From Owenia fusiformis (lineage: Eukaryota > Annelida > Polychaeta > Sabellida > Oweniidae), in the NCBI GenBank assembly GCA_903813345.2, contig CAIIXF020000011.1:18891754-18955753 (forward strand): a DNA stretch of 64,000 nt, written 5' to 3'. The notes below the pieces were generated by a model. The model was not told where the DNA came from, ran no database searches, and saw only the letters and a list, made by a program, of their open reading frames with translations. The position numbers and the translations under genes were made by a program. Below, in pieces: positions 34,401 through 44,500 of the stretch. The first letter of the stretch is position 1. Each line of letters begins with the position of its first letter.

Positions 34401-34988
34401 CTCAAGAAGTTTGCCCCTGTCATTCGGTATCGACTTCCTACACCGGGGGCCACTATTAACACCAAGATGGGCGTTGAAATCACCTGCAAAAACTACCATA
34501 CCGCGATGGGAATAAGTGGCAAATATTTCGTATAAAACAGAGATGCATTCTTTGTACTCTTGCAAGCAATGATTCACTGCAGGTAAATACACAACGAAAA
34601 CAAAAATACTAAGATCCTCAGTATGTTTCAATTCTATGCCACTTACTCTGTCGTTATATGTTAGCTTACTTAAAACAGAGAGATCTCTACGGTAAACCAA
34701 GGCAACACCGCCGTAACCACGATGGCAATAACCAACGTTGTTCACTAAGCCTTTGTCACAGGTGCCATGAAAGGTATATCTATTGTCAAGAGAGCCAAGA
34801 AAATGTAAGTTATGTGGAAATAGCCAATGCTCTGTGAGAGCTAGAACATCACACGAGTTTAAGAGAGTTGTAAGATAAGGACTACCGAACATAGCACCTT
34901 TACAATTCCAAGTTGTGATTTTCAGCAGATTTGACATAAATGCCAAGGATATAAACCAGATGATAAGTCGCATAAGATACGGTTTCAT
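31461..34988 (-). CDS. LINE ORF2: AP endonuclease and reverse transcriptase
   Basis: This 1175-residue protein nicks target DNA and reverse-transcribes the element RNA. The N-terminal APE domain shows TTWNCKG (residue ~25), LTEHW (E53), AGDFNAH (~166), CIDHVI and SDHHP (~258). The RT domain shows NDKAPGHDLV, FKLGIMLSLFKGKGKD, NYRGLTLSS, YQGVGQGRVTSSIYF and the catalytic VADD (~756). The usual QGD/PLSP step is replaced by QGR-VTSS. A Cys/His patch (CKKCNSSCNC, then HFLHC) lies near residue 1086. An AT-rich hydrophobic start (MKPYLMRLIIWFISLAF) precedes a second Met (MSNLLKITTWN) that may be the true domain start. Translation probably reinitiates at the ATGA overlap with ORF1. Confidence 0.9.
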   Translation of the reverse strand: MKPYLMRLIIWFISLAFMSNLLKITTWNCKGAMFGSPYLTTLLNSCDVLALTEHWLFPHNLHFLGSLDNRYTFHGTCDKGLVNNVGYCHRGYGGVALVYRRDLSVLSKLTYNDRVSGIELKHTEDLSIFVFVVYLPAVNHCLQEYKECISVLYEIFATYSHRGMVVFAGDFNAHLGVNSGPRCRKSIPNDRGKLLEQWLSDCNLLSANAQESTSGPWFTYYSHDGKHKSCIDHVIIPNAKLDLVSYCKVQDDHSLNISDHHPIELYLKVQAPFVSLAPCLTRNITRWRKATKDQLISYANTVNQHLCNIMTSPLDTDSQINDSVINLSSILTMSSNTHIPSSKFRKFLKPYWNKGDIAPLHKAMKRARNEWISSGRPRGFQHETYRLYKFQKRNFSRRLKQLKFEYDQEQLQSLQDAAEVDSGLFYRLVKRYGKQPTPNVGHELKIDGKIIRDPAEIRNAWADHYESLGRESSFPHFDHAHKAEIDSQFPAMLAQSFQSNDGIFETLIDNDEVLHSINTFKNDKAPGHDLVVIEHLKHSDRLVIDFLTRIYNAIVKVEKIPLTFKLGIMLSLFKGKGKDSTDRDNYRGLTLSSCLYKIWERILSIRMIPKLKIKGCPNALQFAYQEGSSSQFALFALKEIILHYKERDSMVFSAFLDNRKCFDLLWRKGLFQKIFSLGINGVTWRLIVESYTNTTARVLYNGSFSREFSIYQGVGQGRVTSSIYFLIYIDALITELKEAHSGLKIGSYDIPCILVADDTTLLASSAHNLQVLLDIVFRYSSKWRMVYHAGDNTKSSILTFNETKQQFFRSRGSRQWLLGTDIVPETQSTNYVGNLITTNFETENLVNNSKKKMYSKFYSIKNTLRLHKFGANPLVFIRLWYSIILPTALYGCELWYNLSPHDEDILNTAQKHIFKVVQGFEARTASDVVLATLGAISVSSFIEKLKLNFLSRLCRCNHEVTKYIFLFRFSSLLTNPGNNHFGFAKDVMSIDCDIARSVAETFLLTGSIMKTVLFKKASHFQIFNREENKWLSRMEANDNLHIFRNIHCKLEPSFAWVVGKRYPSYLWQLANLVQLSAMPSYKTFTCKKCNSSCNCIIFHFLHCNQFLSERDAFFERLIDILPVQDSVMLFNFDDDIFLQTVLGSRIDFDVANDTIYEMFVIECANTFYNINMYFK

Positions 34989-36973
34989 ACGATTGATATA
35001 GGTAATGAACTGGCATGCATAAGTGAACCGGAGTATACTTGATCATGATACTCGTCATCACCCCATGCTGCTTCGTTTTCCCGTGAAGATTCGTTGTTAT
35101 AATTATCAAGATATGGGTAGCTCGAAGAATCATCACTATGGACAGAATCATGAGAGTCACAATTTGTTGATGCATTGTTAGCCACAGTTTTGGCATGATC
35201 AGTTGATGACAGCCAAGGTCTACAAGTGATATTGCTAGGCCAGAAAGAGTTGTCAGTGGCATTATTATAATGACTAGCCAGTACATTGATTCTGACCATC
35301 AACCATTCTCCTTTCACGGAGGATCTGCGAGAAATCACCTTGAATCCAGTGACAGTGACATGACGACGAGCTGCATATTTGACGATGTGTGTACGAAGAG
35401 CATTATAAGGGACTGACTTTACATGTGAAAGAAGAATTTTTTTCGTACGTTGCCTCCGTACATTTACGCCAGTGAATCCTTCGTCACATTCTTCTATCGA
35501 AGCACTGACTTCTTTGTGGACACCAATAACAGTTGGAATGGGTCCTGGACGTGAAGCTTTCATATAACTCCGATTACGTGTATATGTACTAGTTGATGGA
35601 GAGGCATCATCTGTTGCGCAAGACTGTTTCTGAGCGTGAGCAGCAGCTTGAACAGTAGGCCATGGCTTGTGTGACTGTGACTTGATTTGTGGAGCCGATC
35701 TTGTTAATCTAGAAGAAGAGGAACCAGTTGACTCGGAAGCAACTGAAGCGATGATTGAGGCGACAGCTGAGGTAGAACGTGGCCGTTGCTGTGTTGAAGT
35801 ATACAAGGGTGCAGCATTTTGAGATGAGGTAATAGACGAGGGTACATTTGTGGAAGTTTTGGCTTCAGATGAAGCACTGTATGTTGTAAGCCTATCGGTA
35901 GTTGGGCTTGGCAGATGGTTGGAAGCCATAATACTCGAAGGTGGTGAGCTGGGTTCCCAAACTGAAGAATAGGAGGTTGTAGCAGGGACGACGTCGGACA
36001 TCGCTTCGACAGGTTTTATGACGTCAGGTTTGATGACGTCAGGATTAACTTGTCGATTTGTTTTTTCAAGCTCATGAATTTTATTTTGTATGGTTTGCAT
36101 GCTTTTATAAACTTTAGTGTTGACACTTTTCAAATCTTTTTTTAGATTGTCAATTTCTGTTTTTTGTTCATTTATAGTCTGTTTGGCTAGCAACAGATCT
36201 GATTTGAGTATTGCTTCACAGTCTCTGCTGCGATTTAGTTCATTTGTCATGATATCAATTTTCTTTTTAAGTTCACTCTCTTTAGATTTGCTGATTTTAG
36301 TTACTTCAGACTTGATTAAGTTTAGTTTCGAATCATTTGATTTGGCTAATTTGGTCATATCAGATTTTATACCGCTGAGCTCATCGGACATGAATGATTT
36401 AAAATCAACAACATTTGTAAGAAGTGAAGCCAACTGATCAGGTGCCAACGGTTGAATTACGCTTGTATTGTCGTCTGAAGTAGTTTTGTAGGCCGTCGAT
36501 TTCCGATTTTTTGATGAAGAGTTCAGAATGCTTTTTAACTCAGAAATATTTGCAGCGCCTTCAATAAATTGAAACAAGATGTATATATCATTTGACACCT
36601 TTTCCTTAACGCCAGAACTGACGGCTTTGTTTTTCCTACTTGGAAGGCGACGCAGTAAGGCGCCTGGTGGCATCGCATTTCTCCTGTTGATTCGTGCGTA
36701 GTCATATAGTGCCTCGCGAGTGCTTACTAAAGAGTGAATATCGAGTGTATCGTTTATACGTTTGACGAACTCATGTCGAGTTGCAGAGCCGCATAGGTTC
36801 CTTATTTCACTTATAATATCCGATTCAGTTTGTGTTGCATGGGGAAGCTGAGTCTCATCACAACTCTCAGCACCACCTGATATAAAGTCATCAGAATCAT
36901 CGCCGTCGGAATCAATTTCCAAAGCTGGGTCGATATAACAGCTAGGTGTGGGGGGTGGCATTTTAGTAGACAA
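34985..36973 (-). CDS. LINE ORF1: coiled-coil protein
   Basis: This 662-residue protein has an acidic start (DSDGDDSDDF). A long heptad-rich coiled coil covers roughly residues 190-305. A Ser/Thr/Pro-rich linker follows to ~480, then a basic C-terminal region (VRRQRTKKILLSHVKSVPYN). No CCHC zinc knuckle is visible. ORF1 proteins of LINEs bind RNA as multimers; here the coiled coil and basic tail fit that role. The last bases GTATGA contain the ORF2 start. Confidence 0.75.
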   Translation of the reverse strand: MSTKMPPPTPSCYIDPALEIDSDGDDSDDFISGGAESCDETQLPHATQTESDIISEIRNLCGSATRHEFVKRINDTLDIHSLVSTREALYDYARINRRNAMPPGALLRRLPSRKNKAVSSGVKEKVSNDIYILFQFIEGAANISELKSILNSSSKNRKSTAYKTTSDDNTSVIQPLAPDQLASLLTNVVDFKSFMSDELSGIKSDMTKLAKSNDSKLNLIKSEVTKISKSKESELKKKIDIMTNELNRSRDCEAILKSDLLLAKQTINEQKTEIDNLKKDLKSVNTKVYKSMQTIQNKIHELEKTNRQVNPDVIKPDVIKPVEAMSDVVPATTSYSSVWEPSSPPSSIMASNHLPSPTTDRLTTYSASSEAKTSTNVPSSITSSQNAAPLYTSTQQRPRSTSAVASIIASVASESTGSSSSRLTRSAPQIKSQSHKPWPTVQAAAHAQKQSCATDDASPSTSTYTRNRSYMKASRPGPIPTVIGVHKEVSASIEECDEGFTGVNVRRQRTKKILLSHVKSVPYNALRTHIVKYAARRHVTVTGFKVISRRSSVKGEWLMVRINVLASHYNNATDNSFWPSNITCRPWLSSTDHAKTVANNASTNCDSHDSVHSDDSSSYPYLDNYNNESSRENEAAWGDDEYHDQVYSGSLMHASSLPISIV

Positions 36974-37000
36974 TCATTGATGGATGATCATTAATGATTG

Positions 37001-37610
37001 CATTGTTTTATTATGTTTACTGCAGGCAGAAAAGATGTCGCTGTGTAAGATTGGGGCAAGTGCTGTACAAATCTAGCTGTATAACGTATAATCCTCCACT
37101 CGGTTGGTGTGTGTAGTATAATCGTTCGATCACTCATATACTATATCAGTAAAGGAAACTTACGTGTGTTCGTGTATTTATGTCCAAGATGATAATCAAA
37201 AATAATATCCAATGTAATATCCAAGCACAAAACACGTTCGATTTGCAATGACGTGGCTTGAAGAAAAAATATTTATCCACGTGTTTTGGACTGTATCGAA
37301 GCATATGCAGTTCCAAAATGACAGTCAGAGTATAGGCTATTACCTACTCTATCAATGAGTTGTTTCGAAAAGTCCATACGATGATTAGGTTCAGCGTGAA
37401 TCGAAAAATCTGGCATTGATGTAATGATTGTAATCTGATGTAAGTTAAAACTTCAAATAGTCTAACTCATCAGACCCAGTGCGTCACTGTCTTCCAAAGG
37501 AGAAGCCTTACTTATGGCACTTCAAAATCAGTGAAAATCACTATAACTGGTTTTAACTCGTTTCACCACTTGTAAGTCAGGATATTTTCAAGGTTATGCT
37601 ATCAAATAGT
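37001..37610. other. Junction between LINE 5' region and spondin 3' end
   Basis: This contains whatever 5' UTR the LINE has and the boundary with host sequence. No ORF of note and no clear repeat edge are visible. Confidence 0.35.
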
Positions 37611-37632
37611 AATTTAACTCTTGAATATTCTT

Positions 37633-37652
37633 TTTATTGAATAAACTTTATT
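37633..37652 (-). promoter_or_regulatory. Two polyadenylation signals for the spondin-like gene
   Basis: TTTATT at 37633-37638 and 37647-37652 read AATAAA on the - strand, about 800 bases past the proposed stop codon. They are the likeliest 3' end, but other TTTATT hexamers occur nearby. Confidence 0.45.
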
Positions 37653-38443
37653 TGTTACTGTATTCTGTACATTTCTTTATATAAATGGAGTCAGTAAAAT
37701 ACAAAATATGTTTTGGTCAACAGGAGTTTCATTCTCCAAAGCAAACTTTGTATCACATTTAATAATGCCTTCTCTAACTTATCTATGGTCTCTACTTGTA
37801 CACAAGCACCAAATTTAATATTCTTAAAATCACATAGTATTTTAATAAAAGTAAATTCTAGAAATGAAATGAAAAAAATGGGATACTATATTTTGTACAA
37901 AAGGTTTCAACTTGTGTACATATTGCAACATGCATGTGATAAAATATATATTTATAATTACACTATATTACAATGTAATATTACAATGTAAATGACATAC
38001 AAATAAATGCTGTCAAAATGAACAATGTCAAAAGTTCCACTGTCAGAGGTCCCAGTCTAAATAGTCCTGGATCCTCAATTAAGCTTTTACATATTTTCAT
38101 TTAGCCCATGCAGCATTTCCTTCAATAACTAAAAATGTGTGTCTTTGAGTTATTACCCTCATCAGTTTCGGCTTCAATCTTGATTCCATTTACTGTTTGT
38201 GCTCTTCTTTTATCTGCTGTATAGTTTCTAACATGTTGCTATGGTAACCATGATGTTGCCAAGATATCTATGGGATTGCCATATACCAAATTATGGGTTC
38301 CTATGGTAACATGGTCTGTCATTGTGTGTTGCCATATTTTACAACATTGCTTCCATAAAGAGGTTAGTGTTATACAACCAGAACTATATTGTAAGTTGGC
38401 ATTCCTGTTGCCATGGTCGCTTCATGTACTGTTACCATGGTTA

Positions 38444-38509
38444 TTAATAACGTGTTTGTTTTCTTGGAGCCCTCATTAATTCCTTCTGCCTTTGCTCTCG
38501 AGACATTCT
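38444..38509 (-). CDS. Spondin-like exon 12: basic C-terminal tail and stop
   Basis: The acceptor TTTTATTTCAG is followed in phase 0 by RMSREQRQKELMRAPRKQTR, then Y and TAA (38444-38446). The assignment rests on phase and the splice site, since the tail has no domain. A different last exon is possible. Confidence 0.55.
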   Translation of the reverse strand, partial: RMSREQRQKELMRAPRKQTRY

Positions 38510-41500
38510 CTGAAATAAAAAAAAAGTATTTTGAGATTGGATCCGCATTTAAGGAAGAAGCAAATCCCAAAGAACGAAAAATGGTTAATCAAATCACTAG
38601 TCATTTCAATTATAATACGATAGAAACAAGAAAAACAAAAAACACAGCTCTCCGAGTAGCAAATCCCCGAACAAAACATCTCAAATCTGTATATCCCTCC
38701 TGAAAGTTCACAAACTACATGTGCATAGAGGTATATCCATGTGCTCTTGGAATTAAAATATATGACAAGGGACATCTGGTTAGGTTTACACTATATGCGA
38801 TGCTGATATAGCATTGTGAGAGATCTCAGCTTTCTGTCAATTCTGTTCTAGTTAAAAAACAGATACATGAACAAATGTAATGAGAATGCTGATTGAGACA
38901 TAACTGGAAGTGTGAGTCCAGGCACATACATGTATCCAAGGGGGGATGGGAGCGGCAAGAATTTTTTCAAAATCATGCAGTTTTTCTGAGCACTTTTCGC
39001 ATGATTTTTTTAGCAAAAATTGTCAAAAAGCTCCCCCATTGGCAAAAGTTCCCCCTTGGTAAAACTGCTTCCCCAAGTGAGAGCTGGCTACGGGCCTGGA
39101 GTCTGATATTTATTTATTTGATCTCATACCTTAGATAAATCAGGGCATGTTGGTAACACACAATAGCGTCTCTCCAATGTCGGCTCACAGTATTGGCCTC
39201 CTCGACGAGGCTGCTTTACGATTGGTCGAGTCCTCTCCTGGATTGCATCACCACACGTTTTCCCACATTGAGTCCAAGGTCCCCATTCTCCTAGCTGGCA
39301 GTCAACCGCTGGAAATAGAGAACATGAAAGGTTCCATTGAGGCCTTATTCATCATGCAGGTCAATCAAATTTTTACAGCAGTTATAGTTAAATATGGGCC
39401 ATATACTATACTTTATCGCTCAGACAATCTCAAAACCGCAAAAAGTCAAGAACGATTTTCATAAAGTAACATACATTCCAGTGAAAACAGTTTCATCTAA
39501 CAATTTTACAGAGTTCTAGATTCAAATAAGATGTTGTACTACAGTCCTTTTTCATATTTATTGCTCACCAATATTATATAGCCCTTCAATTCATATTTGT
39601 TGCTAATTCATATTTATTGCTTATCAATATACTAAACAGCCCTTCAATTCATATTTATTGCTCACCAATATACTAACAGCCCTTCAATTCATATTTATTG
39701 CTCACAAATATATCATATAGCCCTTCAATTCATATTTATTGCCAACCAATATATTAAATAGCCCCTCAATTCATATTTATTGCTCAAAAATATATCATAT
39801 AGTCTTTCAATTCATATTTATTGCTGGCCAATATATCATATTGCCCTTCAATTCATATTTATTGCTCACAAATATATCATATAGCCCCTAAATTCATATT
39901 CATTGCTCACCAATATATTATATAGCCCTTCAATTCATATTTATTGCAAACCAATACCGGTATATTATATAGCCCCTCAATTCATACTTATTGCTCAAAA
40001 TATATCATATAGCCCTTCAATTCATATTTATTGCCAACCAATATATTATATAGCCCCTCAATTCATATTTATTGCTCAAAAATATATCATATAGTCCTTC
40101 AATTCATATTTATTGCTGGCCAATATATCATATTGCCCTTCAATTCATATTTATTGCTCACAAGTATATCATATAGCCCCTAAATTCATATTCATTGCTC
40201 ACCAATATATAATATAGCCCTTCAATTCATATTTATTGCAAACCAATATATTATATAGCCCCTCAATTCATATTTATTGCTCAAAAATATATCATATAGT
40301 CCTTCAATTCATATTTATTGCTGGCCAATATATCATATTGCCCTTTAATTCATATTTATTGCTCACAAATATATCATATAGCCCCTAAATTCATATTCAT
40401 TGCTCACCAATATATTATATAGCCCTTCAATTCATATTTATTGCAAACCAATATATTATATAGCCCTTCAATTCATATTTATTGCTCAATAATATATCAT
40501 ATAGTCCTTCAATTCATATTTATTGCTGGCCAATATATCATATAGTCCTTCAATTCATATTTATTGCTCACCAATATATAGCCCTTCAATTCATGAGTTT
40601 TGCTCACCAATATATAGCCCTTCAATTCATATTTATTGCATATTTATCACTAATATATGTAGCCCTTCAATTCATATTCATTGCTTACCAACATATTATA
40701 TAGGCAATCAATTCATATTTATATGTTATGTGTATTTGTGATTTCACACGAAACACATAAATGTGCATTGTACAGAGCACAGTAAAACAATCAAAGTGTG
40801 TTATTTTATCTACATCTTAAAAATACTACACACATTTTACATGTGTATCTATAAGACTTGCGATCAAGTCTGGTATCCAAAAGTCTACAGCTATGGAAGA
40901 AGAAAGATGTAAATGACAATTCAGCAGTGAAGAATGCTGACTTTATTTTTTGTAACACCTATTTCATTACACTTTCGTGTCAAGATATAGGAACAAAAAT
41001 AAGTAAACATATCATTGAAAGTGAAATAATATAATTTTCAAAATTAAGTAAGATGATGGATGATACAGTAAGAATTACATATACTGCAATGAAGGAAAAA
41101 TGTATTCAAAATGGAACATAACTTTACATAACTTTACAAAATGATGAGATTTACTACACTGTCAGAGTACAGTAAGTGCCAATTTAATACAATCATAAAA
41201 TGGAGAGAAAATCAACAGAAAAGCATCTAAATAGGGATGAAGCAGGGGTTCTGTTACAGCCTATAGGCCAGCTTTAAGAACAAGAGCAGCCTCAATCGAT
41301 ATGCATATATATAAAGTGGTAAAGAGTCAAATGAATGGAGGCAAGTAAATCGTGGACATTTTTCAAATTTATTTTTGCCAATGGGTAAATTCGAGTCAAG
41401 TAAATAATGTTCTTTTTTTCCATGGCTAATGGAGTAAGATAAATTATGATCATTTCTACAAGTCCATGGCTAATGGAATAAGATAAATCATGGCCATTTC

Positions 41501-44500
41501 TTAAGTCAATGGGTTAATAGACTAGATGCGAGTAGAAAAAACTTGATTTACGCCATAATATACTCAAAATTCCGTCAAAGCGATGTTATATTTGAAAACT
41601 ACATGTAAAAGTACATCTAGAAATATGGTTTCGAAAATTGTTTATCAAGTTTGAAAATTTAATTATTTTTGAAAGTGTGACTTCTAGTTCGGGTTGATTC
41701 TCCATAGAGCCCATGTTACAAAATCACAAAAAGTGAAATATCTTTTCTTGTATTGGTCAGATAACATTTTCATTTACTGGACATATTTTGATTTGCATAA
41801 CTATTAGATACATAAGGGTTATATGAAAATTGAACCACAAAAACAGATGTAATTTAAGTTAAAGGGTACTTTCTACTATACCCGCCATGCTATCTGACCC
41901 GAACGAGCCACCTGGTGGGGAAACTGGTAACTACCTACTCGCATCTGCGTTATTGAAGTCAAGCAAATATTGGACATTTCTACATGTCCATGGATAAAAG
42001 TAGTCCAGTAAAGCATGGGCATGTTTCCAGATCAATGGGTATATAAGTCAATGAACCTTTCTTCAAGTATGAAGTACAGGGTCGTCAAAAAATCACATGT
42101 ACATCATTCAATTTTGTACTAGACTGTGTTATTTCATGAAGATTGTTTTCCAAACCTGTCAATGACATAACTGTATTCCTCAGCAAGTATGACCTGAACG
42201 ACACATCTGATCTTTATTTTGAGGTCAAATGTCTTTCTGGTGTTATTACCCTACACTCTATCTTATGGGTATCCCCACTGGTAAAGATTAAATGGGTCCA
42301 TATCTGGGCTATGGGGTGCCCATTCATTGTTTGTTGTACAGCTGATAATGTGGTCATTGAAGTGGTCCCAAAGCCATTATTGTGCATCATTGGGGTATGG
42401 CGTATGGTTCTGTCTTGTTGGAACCACTGCTGCTGCCTATCAACCCCCCTGAGTTCACCTAATGGCCCCCAGAACTTCATGGGAATCACAAAATAGAGTT
42501 TGATGTTGACAGTTATTGCACATCTGTTGACATCATCAAAGGTAAAGGATCTTAGATGCCTCTCCACTAGTTCATCAAGTCATCGGCTCCCCAAGAATAC
42601 ATAATTGTTAGAGTTTACCAGTGCATCAATTTGGAAGTCTGATGGTCATGAAATATGGTAATTGAATGATGTACAAAAGTGTAAAATATCAGGGAGCTAT
42701 TTCCTAGAATGACAAAGATATTAGGAAAAAATCTAGGGTTGCCATTTTTTGACCACCTTGTACATGGATAAATTCAGACAAATCATGAACTGTCTGTCCC
42801 TGTTTACTTCATATATAGAAGTATTACAAATGTAGCGATATATACCAATTTAAAGATATTCAAAAGCATGTGACTAAAAACTAAGTGTACTTATAAGCAT
42901 CTATATGTTGTGAAAGCCTATAAATGAGAGAAGGGTGATAAACAAATAACATGATGAAATACAATATTATTACAAGAACACAACAATTAGCATTCAAACC
43001 AACCATGAACTAAGGAATAAAACAACTAGGATTTAGCCCTGCAAAGCAAAAGATTAACTATGAGTAATTCTACACACAGGGTATCAGAAACACATTGTGA
43101 ATGAGATAACACACTAACTAGAACTTTCACCATAAACTTACGACACTTTTGCAAATTGCACGTCCTTTTCTGCTGTAGCTTACGATGGCAGTTAGTATTG
43201 GATTGATTCTCGAGCATGCGTTTTCTTACACTGTGACCCCGCCCGCATGACGTCGTACATGACGTCCATTGGGTCCATGCGCCAACGCTACATTCAAGAT
43301 GGCGTCGAGCTTTGCCAGATGCTTTAAAACGTAAACCAAATAGTACAGTACCTTGGATATTTTTCTACAAGTACCATATAAGGCGATCTCAAACTCATAT
43401 GGGTCCAAATATGGGTCTAAGTGATATTGCCAAAAATGACCACAAAAACACATACACACAGGCAACAAATAAGGCATGACCAGATCAAAATGAAAAATGA
43501 TACCTAAAGTTTATTTACAAATATATTGCGTGCAATCATGCCTTGATGTGTCATAGAACATCTAAATAATTCAAATTAGATTTCATCAAAAGTTATATTC
43601 CTGTTATAAACTTCATGCTGTTAACTTTGCAGAATAGAAATAAACTGAAATCAAAAGCCCAATATTCACCCTATGCAGACAGAGCCTGTGGGAAATATTG
43701 GGTGCGGCGCAAATGAGCGGAGGGTGCGGAGCTAACGGTCATTTTTGAATTTAAAATTGGGATATTTCTGAAACTAAGCCGTTTTGGGACTTCAAATATA
43801 CCAAGATATGTGTATTTGACACCAAATATCAATAAAATTGTGAAAATAGTAGTGCAATTCATTTTATAGCGACGCAGTATGCCTTAAACATTTCCCAGAC
43901 CTATATATTTTGAGACTATCCTTTTAATACTGCGTCCCCAGCATTCATAAAAAATGGTGTTCAAGATACACTACCCATGCAAATTATTTTTGCATCTTGG
44001 AAGCCAGGCAGTATCTGTGTGATTTTATAAAAATTCGGAAATGTTCTTCAGATATGAGCCCCTCTAAATATTGGGTGCGGAGCTACGTTTATGGAGCTGC
44101 TCCGCACCCAATATTTAGAGGGGGCTCATATCTGAAAAAATTTCCGAATTTTTATAAAATCACACAGATACTGCCTGGCTTCCAAGATGCAAAAATAATT
44201 TGTATAGAAAGTGCACCTTGAACACCATTTTTTATGAATGCTGGGGACTCAGTATTAAAAGGATAATTTCAAAATATATAGGTCTGGGAAAGGTTTAAGG
44301 CACACTGCGTCGCTATAGAATGAATTGCGCTACTATTTTCACAATTGTATTGATATTTGGTGTCAAATACACATATCTTGGTATATTTGAAGTCCCAAAA
44401 CGGCTTAGTTTCAGAAATATCCCAAATTTAAATTCAAAAATAACCGTTAGCTCCGCACCCTCCGCTCATTTGCTCCGCACCCAATATTTCCCACAGGCTC

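Larger units (their letters stand above)
31281..37000 (-). mobile_element. LINE (non-LTR retrotransposon), both ORFs open
   Basis: The element is on the - strand with ORF1 (34985-36973) and ORF2 (31461-34988) overlapping as ATGA. The 3' UTR is ~175 bases and ends in a short tandem CATAAA tail (31285-31305), typical of LINEs that prime on a short repeat rather than poly(A). Endonuclease and reverse transcriptase motifs are intact with no stop or frameshift in 5.5 kb, so the copy is young. The 5' end is not resolved and must lie between 36974 and about 37600, where the spondin 3' UTR should end. No target duplication could be matched. The clade is uncertain; an APE endonuclease excludes the R2-type groups. 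Confidence 0.85.

Noticed and set aside
36117-36437. A + strand hydrophobic 106-codon ORF
   Set aside because: It is the antisense of the coiled-coil region of LINE ORF1.
38370-38570. A 66-codon - strand ORF as the last spondin exon in another frame
   Set aside because: Exon 11 ends in phase 0, so the frame after TTTCAG is the one giving a 21-residue basic tail, not this ORF.
39147-39464. A + strand 105-codon ORF
   Set aside because: It is the antisense shadow of the TSP1 exon 39130-39308.
39903-40741. ORFs encoding repeated SPSIHIYC-like peptides
   Set aside because: They are a by-product of the 41-bp satellite, readable because three units make 41 codons.
42143-42567. Two opposing 117-codon ORFs as a gene
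   Set aside because: They lie inside a mariner-like MITE and show no recognisable domain.
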